This document shows, one piece after another, positions 57,002 through 64,000 of a DNA stretch of 64,000 nt. The DNA comes from an uncultured Candidatus Binatia bacterium (GTDB lineage Bacteria > Desulfobacterota > Binatia > Bin18). Made by a program: the position numbers and the translations under genes. The stretch lies in assembly GCA_958296235.1 (NCBI GenBank), contig OY282457.1:2421684-2485683 (forward strand), written 5' to 3'. Positions within the stretch are counted from its first letter, which is position 1; each line of letters starts with the position of its first letter. Below the pieces are notes generated by a model, which worked only from the letters and a program-made list of their open reading frames with translations, was not told where the DNA came from and ran no database searches.

Positions 57002-58090
57002 TCAGGCAGCAGACCGGTATAAGTGGTCGACAATTTCGGCTGCGCTCAAAAACTCAAAGCGCGTTTTTCCAATCTCTTCCAGACAGACGAATTTGACTTT
57101 TCCAGCCGTGACCTTTTTGTCTGCTTCGATCCCTATGCGGAGATGCTCTTGGGCGAGGTCCTGTGGGATATCGACCGGCAAGCCGGCCCGCTTGATCAGA
57201 CGCACCACACGGTCACGTACCGCTGGCCGACACAGGCCCCGTTGCTGTGACAGATGGGTGGCAAAAACCATACCGAGGGCAACCGCCTCACCATGTAAAA
57301 AGCTTTTGTAATTGGTGGCGCTTTCAATCGCGTGTCCCAGGGTGTGACCGAAGTTGAGAATCGCTCGATAGTCCCCTTCCGTTTCATCTTCTTCCACGAC
57401 CAGGGCCTTGAGTTGACAGCAGGTCTTGACCACTGAGGTCAGGAGCGCCGGGTTGACGTTCAGGAGTACGGCCAGCTCTTCTTCAAGCAACCCGAAGAGT
57501 TCTGGACTCAGAATGACTCCATACTTGATGACTTCTGCTATCCCTGACACAAACTCACGCTTGGGGAGCGTCTTGAGGACGGCAACATCGATCAAGACCA
57601 TGCGGGGCTGGTAGAATGCGCCGATCAGATTCTTCCCGGCCGGATGGTTGATGGCTGTCTTCCCGCCAACACTCGCGTCAACCTGGGCGAGGAGGGTGGT
57701 CGGGATTTGGATAAACGGAATCCCGCGTTGGAAGGTTGCGGCCGCAAAGCCCGTGAGGTCTCCAATGACCCCTCCGCCCAGGGCGATTAAAGGCGAATTG
57801 CGCTCAATACGCCCCTCAACGAGTTTGTCATAGAGAAAGGTCAGCCAGGCCAGGTTTTTGTGTTCTTCACCCGCAGGAATCTCAATCACCACCGGCTCGA
57901 ATCCCTCAGCGGTGAGAATACTGGTCACCGGATTCCGATAGTGTTTGCCAACATGGGAATCCGTTATTATGCCGACTCGGCCAGTAAGGAAATTTTGCCG
58001 CTTGAGGAGTTGACCGAGTGTGCTGAGGATGTCTGACCCAATATGAATAGGGTATGAGCGCGCTCCGAGATTCAACGTGAGCGTATCCAT
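57002..58090 (-). CDS. aroB: 3-dehydroquinate synthase
   Basis: 362 residues; second step of the shikimate pathway. NAD site GEEHKNLAWLTFLYDKLVEG and ALGGGVIGDLTGFAAATFQRG (about 103) are typical. The zinc ligands are the Glu in VVEEDETEGDYRAILNFGHT (about 232, part shown by key residues) and the His in FGHTLGHAIES and LHGEAVALGM. It is just downstream of aroK in the usual pilQ-aroK-aroB order. Confidence 0.96.
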   Translation of the reverse strand: MDTLTLNLGARSYPIHIGSDILSTLGQLLKRQNFLTGRVGIITDSHVGKHYRNPVTSILTAEGFEPVVIEIPAGEEHKNLAWLTFLYDKLVEGRIERNSPLIALGGGVIGDLTGFAAATFQRGIPFIQIPTTLLAQVDASVGGKTAINHPAGKNLIGAFYQPRMVLIDVAVLKTLPKREFVSGIAEVIKYGVILSPELFGLLEEELAVLLNVNPALLTSVVKTCCQLKALVVEEDETEGDYRAILNFGHTLGHAIESATNYKSFLHGEAVALGMVFATHLSQQRGLCRPAVRDRVVRLIKRAGLPVDIPQDLAQEHLRIGIEADKKVTAGKVKFVCLEEIGKTRFEFLSAAEIVDHLYRSAA

Positions 58091-58100
58091 AGCGGCTTTT

Positions 58101-58634
58101 CTATACAGTGGAGTCTGATTGGGCCAGAGCTGTCAGCGTGGCCTCTATCACCGCATCCGGGCCTAAGCTCGACGTATCAATCGTGATATCAGCGCGGGCG
58201 TAGGCTTCTGCTCTGTCTGCCAGCAGTCGTTGGATCTTTTCGAGCGGATTCGGCCCCTGCAATAACGGCCGAGTGGCCTCACCCTGGACACGTTGGAGAA
58301 TGACTTCCGGGCGAGCGGTCAGACAAATGACCGGGCCGCTGGCTTTCATCGTTCTGGCGTTTTCTCTATCCACAATGGCTCCGCCACCCGTGGCGACCAC
58401 CATCTCTTTTTCTTGGCAGGCCCACGCTATGGCTTGCCTCTCTCGTTGACGAAAGGCCGCTTCTCCCTCAGTGGCGAAGAGCTGAGCAATCGGCATATTT
58501 GCTTCATGCTCAATCCAGGCGTCCGTGTCAACAAACCTGCGGCCGAGTCGTTTTGCCAGCCGCCTGGCGACGAGGCTTTTTCCTGTCCCCATAAAGCCAA
58601 CAAAAATAATATTGCGTCCACGCCAGGCGAACAT
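58101..58634 (-). CDS. aroK: Shikimate kinase
   Basis: 177 residues. P-loop FVGFMGTGKSLVARRLAKRL near the start, the shikimate Asp in FVDTDAWIEHEA, VVATGGGAIVDRENA and the lid arginine in RPLLQGPNPLEKIQ. It lies ten bases upstream of aroB and 690 bases downstream of pilQ; in related genomes the pilQ-aroK gap is short. Confidence 0.95.
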   Translation of the reverse strand: MFAWRGRNIIFVGFMGTGKSLVARRLAKRLGRRFVDTDAWIEHEANMPIAQLFATEGEAAFRQRERQAIAWACQEKEMVVATGGGAIVDRENARTMKASGPVICLTARPEVILQRVQGEATRPLLQGPNPLEKIQRLLADRAEAYARADITIDTSSLGPDAVIEATLTALAQSDSTV

Positions 58635-59322
58635 TACAATGTCTCATACGTTCGAGAGTACGGCTTGTGTGCTAGCCAGGGAGTTCTGCCGTGGTCAACC
58701 GCTCTTTTCATACATAAGAGCCCACCACCACCACTTTCCTCGACTGCGACCCGAAGAGCGCCGACCTGAGCAGCCCATTCAGGGCGCAGTCCCACTCAGC
58801 AAAACTCCCTGGCCCTGGCGGCAAATAGCCGCCCTCACCACCACCCCACCCAAAGCGTCGCCCTGCGTATGGTCTGTAGTGGGCCAGAGCGTAAAAAATT
58901 TTCTTGATTACAGCCTGAGACCGTCCTCCGTTCCTCACTTTTCCGCTGAGTTTTTTGTATAGGGGCGGATGGGGTACGCACCCGCCCCTATATTCGTCTC
59001 TCCATTTCCACCACCACATCCACATCATACCCCCACTGATAGAGACGCTCGAAGGCTCGAGGCCAACCTCGATACCACCCCACCACAACCTCAGTACATA
59101 CATACTTGGCTTCCAAGCCTTCGAGTGTTCCTACCATTGCCAACACAGCCTCTCCTTGTTCAGAGCTTCGTCAGGTGAGAAACCCACAAGTCTGAGAACT
59201 CTCCCAGCACCTCTTCCGCGCCGCCACCGCTGGATTCTCAGGCTTCTAGGTTTTTCGATTCCACCACCACTCACATCAGCCACAACCTCCACAGCTTCGC
59301 GCTCTCCGCACATTCCCTTCAC
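58635..59322. other. Unassigned 690-bp region between pilQ and aroK
   Basis: No convincing gene. The minus strand is rich in GGTGGTGG triplets (complement near 58721, 58838, 59009, 59075 and 59266), giving spurious Trp/Gly-rich open frames. An inverted repeat joins CCAGGGAGTTCTGCC (about 58676) with GCAAAACTCCCTGG (about 58798). A strong palindrome is at 58958-58992. It may be a decayed gene, an RNA or repeat debris. Absence of any family match is only by eye. Confidence 0.6.
58958..58992. repeat. Palindrome TATAGGGGCGG / CCGCCCCTATA
   Basis: Perfect 11-base arms with a 13-base spacer that itself can pair GGGT with ACCC. It is similar to the GGGGCGGG-type intergenic REP sequences seen in many environmental genomes. 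It could also stop transcription between pilQ and aroK. Confidence 0.7.
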
Positions 59323-61410
59323 CTACGGACGCGCTTCATCAGGTGCATGATCCTTCCACAATTGGTGAGCCGACGGTAAACCCGCAGTCGACACTCCGGC
59401 AACGATTTTCGGAGTGAGAAAGATCAAGAGTTCATCTTTGGTTCTCCGGTCCACTTTCCCCTTAAACAGCCAACCAATACCCGGGGCATGGCGCAGATAG
59501 GGAATACCACTTTCTCGGCGGTCCAGGTTGTCCTGGAGAATGCCGCCTAAGACAAAGGTCGATCCTGCGCGTACCAACACTTGCGAATTCGTCGTGCGCG
59601 ACAGGACATCCGGGATGCGGGGAACGGTGGAAGAATCTGCGGTCGTTGTGACGCTCGGATCTGCCAGCTCACTACTCTCCGCCTCAACATCCAGGAGAAC
59701 GAATCCATCGGAGGAGATTTGCGGGGTCACCTTGAGGGTGATGCCGACATCGAATTCTTCAAACGCCTCCCCCCCTCCAGACGTTCCGGCCCCACCAGCG
59801 GTCAGATTCCCGGACGTCACCGGCACGCGGACTTCTCTGCGCGACGTAATGAGCGCTTCGCCATTATTGAGGGTTACGACACGCGGACGCGAAACCACAC
59901 GCGCTTTCCCTTCGGACTCAAGCGCACTCAGGCGCGCATTGAGGCTATGGGTTCCATCAATGGAGCCGAGGAAGTGGTCCAGGGTCGAAGTGCCGGTTAG
60001 AGCCGGAAAGTTGGCAATAAAAGGAATGCCGCCGGTCCCAGTACGTCCGGGAAGATTGAGGCCGGTTGACTTCCCTGTTTCCGGGCCTGCCGCGTACTGA
60101 TAGCCCCATTGAATGCCGAGCGAGCGGTTAATGTTTTCACTCGCGATGACAATATACGATTCGATGAGAACCTGTGGTGTCTGAATATCCACATTGCGAA
60201 TAAGCTCTCTCACCGCCTCAATATTTTCTGGTACATCGCGAATAATGACGACATTTGAGGTCCCGTCGGCGACAATCGTGCCCCGTGGCGACATGAGGGC
60301 AATCTGGGCCTCTTTCCCCTGATCCCTGCGTGGCGGGGAGCCTGGGGCTCCCGCGGCGGCATCGCGGATCTCGGTCTGGCGGCCAATTAAGCTGGCAATG
60401 TCTGTGGCTTTGACATAATTGACTTTGACGTACACGGTTTCCAGGGGGGCGCGGTGCTGTTCCGCTTCCAGACGCGCCGCGGTTGAAATGGTGACGACGT
60501 TGCCGGACTGCGCTCGCTCCAACCCGTTGGCATGCAGGACAACGGCGAGCGCCTGGTCCCACGGAACATCGACTAAGCGAAGCATTACCCGCCCGGTCAC
60601 GTCCTCTGTTGCAACAATATTTAATCCGCTGACGTCGGCCAGGATGCGCAAGATATCCCGAATATCGGCATCCTTGAAACGGAGCGAGATTTTTTGTCCA
60701 CTATACGGCGGCTGAGACGAGGCAGGTTCTGGAACACGTTCCTCGTCTCGAAAAGACGCCTCAGAAGGATCCGTATCAGGAACGAGTGGATGAGATTCGG
60801 GGGCCGGGAAAGCCGGTTCCTCTTGCGCTTCTGAAGAAATCGCCGGCGTCTGGGCCAGCTGCGTCAGGTCTGCGTTCTCGGCAATAAAAAGAATCTGGGC
60901 ATCCGTGTGTTGCGCGCCGGCCGTTTTCCGACCAATACGGGCAGTCAGAATCGCCGCATTAGCGTCAACAGAAAACGGCGGGGGCTCATCCAGCGCCAAC
61001 TCTACAACGAGCCGCATGCGGCCCGCAGCACTGCTCACGCGGACGGCCTCAATCTGGGGGTCGTCCGCCTTATATGTTGCGACTTGAGGCAGCGCCTCAA
61101 CTGGGCCGGTGATATCGATGACCAGACGACTCGGCTTGCTGAGGGGAAAGTAATGCAGGTTTTCCGGGGGACGAGAGAAGCGAAACATGACATTCCGTTG
61201 CCCAGCATCCGTAATCACCCGTATCTCGTGAAGCTGGAGTGGCCCGGTATACGTCGGTGTGGGCACTGGTTTTGTCGCCGGTTCGGGAGGAAGCAGGCTC
61301 GAAGGCCCCCCCGTCAAACCCCGGGACTGGTGCGTGCAGGCCCCTGTAGTCAAGCAGACCCATAACGGGACTGCTATTTTTATGGTGTGTCCGTCTAACA
61401 AGCTCCGCAT
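59323..61410 (-). CDS. pilQ: Type IV pilus secretin PilQ
   Basis: About 695 residues. It starts with a lipoprotein-like leader (KIAVPLWVCLTTGACTHQS, lipobox LTTGAC). An AMIN domain follows (about 55-150), then a Pro/Glu-rich linker, the STN/secretin N domains (ISLRFKDADIRDILRILADV, about 250; VLIESYIVIASENINRSLG) and the secretin barrel (GEALITSRREVRVPVT, VLVRAGSTFVLGGILQDN). It forms the outer-membrane channel for pili. ATG 61410 with AAAGGGTGAGG upstream is the right start; the open frame continues to 61674 only because a pilM fragment is in phase. Confidence 0.93.
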   Translation of the reverse strand: MRSLLDGHTIKIAVPLWVCLTTGACTHQSRGLTGGPSSLLPPEPATKPVPTPTYTGPLQLHEIRVITDAGQRNVMFRFSRPPENLHYFPLSKPSRLVIDITGPVEALPQVATYKADDPQIEAVRVSSAAGRMRLVVELALDEPPPFSVDANAAILTARIGRKTAGAQHTDAQILFIAENADLTQLAQTPAISSEAQEEPAFPAPESHPLVPDTDPSEASFRDEERVPEPASSQPPYSGQKISLRFKDADIRDILRILADVSGLNIVATEDVTGRVMLRLVDVPWDQALAVVLHANGLERAQSGNVVTISTAARLEAEQHRAPLETVYVKVNYVKATDIASLIGRQTEIRDAAAGAPGSPPRRDQGKEAQIALMSPRGTIVADGTSNVVIIRDVPENIEAVRELIRNVDIQTPQVLIESYIVIASENINRSLGIQWGYQYAAGPETGKSTGLNLPGRTGTGGIPFIANFPALTGTSTLDHFLGSIDGTHSLNARLSALESEGKARVVSRPRVVTLNNGEALITSRREVRVPVTSGNLTAGGAGTSGGGEAFEEFDVGITLKVTPQISSDGFVLLDVEAESSELADPSVTTTADSSTVPRIPDVLSRTTNSQVLVRAGSTFVLGGILQDNLDRRESGIPYLRHAPGIGWLFKGKVDRRTKDELLIFLTPKIVAGVSTAGLPSAHQLWKDHAPDEARP

Positions 61411-61524
61411 CCTCACCCTTTCAGGACACCGCTTTCCTACCTGCTCGTATTGGTTCCGCCACCCACAGGGGGGACGTCCGCAACGGCAAGTTGTAATGCC
61501 CGCTGCCGGGCCCAACGTTTTCCT

Positions 61525-61674
61525 GAAAAGTCGGTCTCGTAGCCCGTGAACTTCGACCATCTTGATTGAGCTTGAACCAATGTCAAGGCTGAGGTAGCCT
61601 TTGTCCGCTCCAAGTGAAATAAGAGAAGTCAGGGGCCGGGCAAGGCGTCCAATAGTTTCGTTTAAGTTAGCCAT
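61525..61674 (-). pseudogene. pilM: pilM 5' remnant
   Basis: The first 50 codons read ISLGADKGYLSLDIGSSSIK followed by MVEVHGLRDRLF, the start of the actin-like pilus assembly protein PilM (DIGSSSIK is its nucleotide-binding phosphate-1 loop). After that the match ends. A different frame (to TAG 61437-61439, ending ADVPPVGGGTNTSR) looks like the C-terminus of another gene, and pilQ starts at 61410. The rest of pilM, and pilN, pilO and most of pilP, are absent here. This could be a real deletion or an assembly join. Confidence 0.75.
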
Positions 61675-61734
61675 TAAAAGCTTACTCTAGGTATTTCCAG
61701 TACTTACTATGCAATACAAAAACTAGATTGTCAA

Positions 61735-64000
61735 ATGTTCAACGCTCAATGTTCCACGAATTCTCGCTTCGTCTCTGTCGCCCTTCCGCTCCCCATCAGT
61801 AGAAGGAACGAATTGATTTATCGCGTCCCGGACGCTCTTCTCTCGCGGGCCCAAGAGGGGGTTCGCGTCGTTGTTCCCATAAGTAGCCGAAAAATAACAG
61901 GAATTATCGTTGGCCAATCTTCTCATCCTGGTGACATCCATTCTCAAAAAGTAAAGGATATTCTTGATATTATAGATGAAGTCCCTATTTTTTCTCAAGA
62001 CATGAAAAATGTTTGGGAGTGGATAGCGCATTATTATTTTTCTTCGTCCGGCGCCGTGTTGCAGACCATTCTTCCTCGGACAGTCCGTCATCAGAGTACG
62101 ATATCCGTCGCATTGCCGAAAAAGAAAGGGGGGAGAAAAAAGCCGAATACGGAAGACGACCGGAGGAAGCAACTTCTTGTTGACCGTCTGAAAGAGGGTG
62201 AGAAAGAACTGCTGGCATACCTCACAGAAAAGAGGAGAGCGAGCGTGAAGACCTTGCAGCGACGCTTCCCTCAGCTAGTCACGAGAGAAACGCTTCAGCA
62301 TCTCGAATCACTGAATCTGATTCGTCTGGCGGAGTCCTTCCCCCGACCGCGGACTATCACTGAATCCAATGAATCCATAGCCACGGCAGGGGCTTACGTT
62401 GAAGAGCGGACTGATGATTCCGGGGACAGCGGCGAGCAGGCCCAATGGGACACGCTCTCTTTGACACCTGCCCAGCAAAACGCGCAAAGTGAAGTGGAAA
62501 ATGCCCTGCAAAAGGGGGAATTTCGTATTTTTCTGTTGCACGGTGTCACTGGAAGCGGGAAAACCGAGGTCTATCTCAGGGCGGCTCGCTATGCCGTGAG
62601 TCACGACAAAAGCGCGCTCTTCCTCGTCCCGGAGATCGCTCTGACCCAACAACTCGTCGCTCAGGTCCGGCAGCGTTTTGGTGGGCGTGTCGCCGTACTC
62701 CACAGCGCAATGACCGATAAAGAACGCTGGGACGAGTGGAAACGGATTGCCCGTCAAGAAATAGCCGTTGTTGTTGGCGCACGTTCCGCTATCTTTGCCC
62801 CCTTGATGAATCTTGGCTTGATTATTGTCGATGAGGAGCATGAAACGGCCTACAAGCAAGAAGACGGGGTACGCTATAATGCGAGAGATATAGCTGTTGT
62901 ACGGGGTAAAATATCATCCTGTCCTGTAATTTTAGGGTCGGCGACTCCATCCCTTGAAAGTTACACCCATAGTCAAACGCAGCATTACACGGCCCTGGCT
63001 CTGCCAACTCGTGTAGCTGCGCGTCCATTACCCAAAGTCGAGATTATCGATCTCCGCAGGGAGGCCGGCTCAGGAAAAACCGCCCCTATTTTTTCAACCC
63101 GCCTGCAACACGCGCTGCGGGCCACCTATCAAGCTGGCAAGCAAAGCGTCTTATTTCTGAATCGCCGCGGGTATGCGAACTACCTGCAATGCCGCCTGTG
63201 TGGCGAGGCCCTCACATGTCCGCAGTGCAGCGTCAGCCTGACGTTCCATCTTCAGCGAAAGATATTGTGCTGTCATTACTGTGGCTTTACCAGGCGCAGC
63301 CTAGAGGTTTGCCCGACATGTAAAGAACCCGCGCTTGATGGGAATGGGATTGGGACGGAACAGGTTGAAGACGCCCTGAAGCACATATTGCCTGAGGTCC
63401 GTATTGCCCGGCTGGACCGCGACAGCGTAAAGCGCCGAGGAGCGCTTGATCGAGTGTTGCGGGCGTGGCGGGCGCATGAGTTTGACGTGTTGATTGGAAC
63501 GCAAATGGTTGCCAAGGGGCACGATGTACCAGGCGTGACGCTCGTTGGCGTAATCCTGGCCGATGTGACGCTCAACCGGCCAGACTTTCGGGCTGCGGAA
63601 CGGACCTTTCAATTACTTACTCAGGTTGCGGGCAGGGCCGGACGTGGGCCAGACCTTGGAACAGTAATTATTCAGACGTATGCGCCCAGACATTACAGTA
63701 TACAGTGCGCCGCCCGACACGACTTCGCCGGCTTCGCCGCTCAAGAGCAGCGCTATCGTAAACAGCTCGGCTATCCACCCTTCACCCGTCTGATTAATGT
63801 GCGTTTTGAGGGACGAAATGGACAACAGGTCGAGGCGACTGCCACGCTCTTTTCGCAGAAAATCGAACAAACTCTACAGTCCGAGGAGTTTGCATCCGCG
63901 GGGGTCGCGCGCCTTCAGATATTGGGCCCCGCTCCTGCCCCTATCGAACGCATCAAGGGACGGGAACGCTGGCAATTGCTGGTAAAGGGTCCCAATCGTC
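61735..64000 (+). CDS. priA: Primosomal protein N' (replication restart helicase), 3' truncated by window
   Basis: 755 codons are visible, then the window ends. An N-terminal 3'-DNA-binding domain (FVSVALPLPISRR) is followed by the helicase core with Walker A LLHGVTGSGKTEVYLRAA (about 265), Walker B IIVDEEHETAYKQED and motif VILGSATPSLES. Zinc-binding cysteines lie in CRLCGEALTCPQCS, CCHYCGF and CPTCKEP (about 490-535). Late helicase motifs are IGTQMVAKGHDVPGVTLVG and QVAGRAGRG. It diverges from pilM, with 60 bases between. Start ATG 61735 is tentative. Confidence 0.96.
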   Translation, partial: MFNAQCSTNSRFVSVALPLPISRRNELIYRVPDALLSRAQEGVRVVVPISSRKITGIIVGQSSHPGDIHSQKVKDILDIIDEVPIFSQDMKNVWEWIAHYYFSSSGAVLQTILPRTVRHQSTISVALPKKKGGRKKPNTEDDRRKQLLVDRLKEGEKELLAYLTEKRRASVKTLQRRFPQLVTRETLQHLESLNLIRLAESFPRPRTITESNESIATAGAYVEERTDDSGDSGEQAQWDTLSLTPAQQNAQSEVENALQKGEFRIFLLHGVTGSGKTEVYLRAARYAVSHDKSALFLVPEIALTQQLVAQVRQRFGGRVAVLHSAMTDKERWDEWKRIARQEIAVVVGARSAIFAPLMNLGLIIVDEEHETAYKQEDGVRYNARDIAVVRGKISSCPVILGSATPSLESYTHSQTQHYTALALPTRVAARPLPKVEIIDLRREAGSGKTAPIFSTRLQHALRATYQAGKQSVLFLNRRGYANYLQCRLCGEALTCPQCSVSLTFHLQRKILCCHYCGFTRRSLEVCPTCKEPALDGNGIGTEQVEDALKHILPEVRIARLDRDSVKRRGALDRVLRAWRAHEFDVLIGTQMVAKGHDVPGVTLVGVILADVTLNRPDFRAAERTFQLLTQVAGRAGRGPDLGTVIIQTYAPRHYSIQCAARHDFAGFAAQEQRYRKQLGYPPFTRLINVRFEGRNGQQVEATATLFSQKIEQTLQSEEFASAGVARLQILGPAPAPIERIKGRERWQLLVKGPNR

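Noticed and set aside
58708..59103. Minus-strand Trp/Gly-rich open frame between pilQ and aroK
   Set aside because: Composition follows GGTGG triplets, with runs such as MMWMWWWKW; no fold or ribosome site is evident.
59323..61674. 783-residue PilM-PilQ fusion protein
   Set aside because: The linker between the two parts has no family character, and pilQ has its own ribosome site, start and lipoprotein leader at 61410.

Overview
This window looks like a chromosomal segment around the replication origin of a Gram-negative bacterium related to the old Deltaproteobacteria (Desulfobacterota, Binatota or Tectomicrobia-like; I cannot place it more precisely). Supporting signs are a proteobacterial-size GyrB (810 aa), a type IV pilus secretin beside aroK-aroB, an outer-membrane beta-barrel protein, a parAB-atpF'FHAGDC block with atpZIBE located elsewhere (an arrangement I know from Geobacter-type genomes), and a selenoprotein. 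There is no phage, integrase or CRISPR. Apart from accessory metabolic genes this is core chromosome.

Layout. 1-3.8 kb: end of an unknown gene, tRNA-Arg(CCU), a small unknown protein, dCTP deaminase, an aminotransferase and an amidohydrolase. 3.9-8.5 kb (minus): glcDEF glycolate oxidase plus a MaoC protein. 8.6-11.2 kb (plus): aspartate-semialdehyde dehydrogenase and an atypical Nramp-like transporter. 11.2-14.4 kb (minus): hemL-atpZ-atpI-atpB-atpE. 14.4-23.3 kb (plus): the replication core dnaA-oriC-dnaN-gyrB-gyrA, followed with an ATGA overlap by a peroxiredoxin whose peroxidatic residue is encoded by an in-frame UGA. 23.3-33.6 kb: radC, MaoC hydratase, ssb, gamma-glutamyltransferase, glutaryl-CoA dehydrogenase, methyltransferase, nth, an AmpG-like transporter and a second amidohydrolase. 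33.9-36.7 kb (minus): ABC ATPase, small membrane protein, aroC and an acidic repeat protein. 36.7-52.8 kb (minus): atpC-D-G-A-H-F-F', parB-parA, two small proteins, two parS sites, rsmG-mnmG-mnmE-jag-yidC-yidD-rnpA-rpmH. 52.9-56.0 kb (minus): gpsA-pgeF-rlmD. 56.2-57.0 kb: outer-membrane protein. 57-61.7 kb (minus): aroB, aroK, pilQ and a pilM remnant. 61.7 kb to the end (plus): priA, running off the window.

Three things stand out. First, the gene after gyrA reads as a selenocysteine peroxiredoxin with a bacterial SECIS-like hairpin just after the UGA. Second, a family of about 54-bp imperfect palindromes (ten loci, one apparently split by another repeat) is scattered through the window. Members sit inside open frames, including the N-terminus of AtpZ and the start of RnpA, where they encode the same peptide, and they repeatedly overlap or abut stop codons. 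Third, the origin shows DnaA boxes on both sides of dnaA, and a GC cluster plus DnaA-trio array beside an AT-rich unwinding region.

Other points are a pilM start joined to sequence just upstream of pilQ with pilNOP missing, and a 690-bp G-rich unassigned stretch between pilQ and aroK. All calls were made by reading. No alignment, folding or database search was run.
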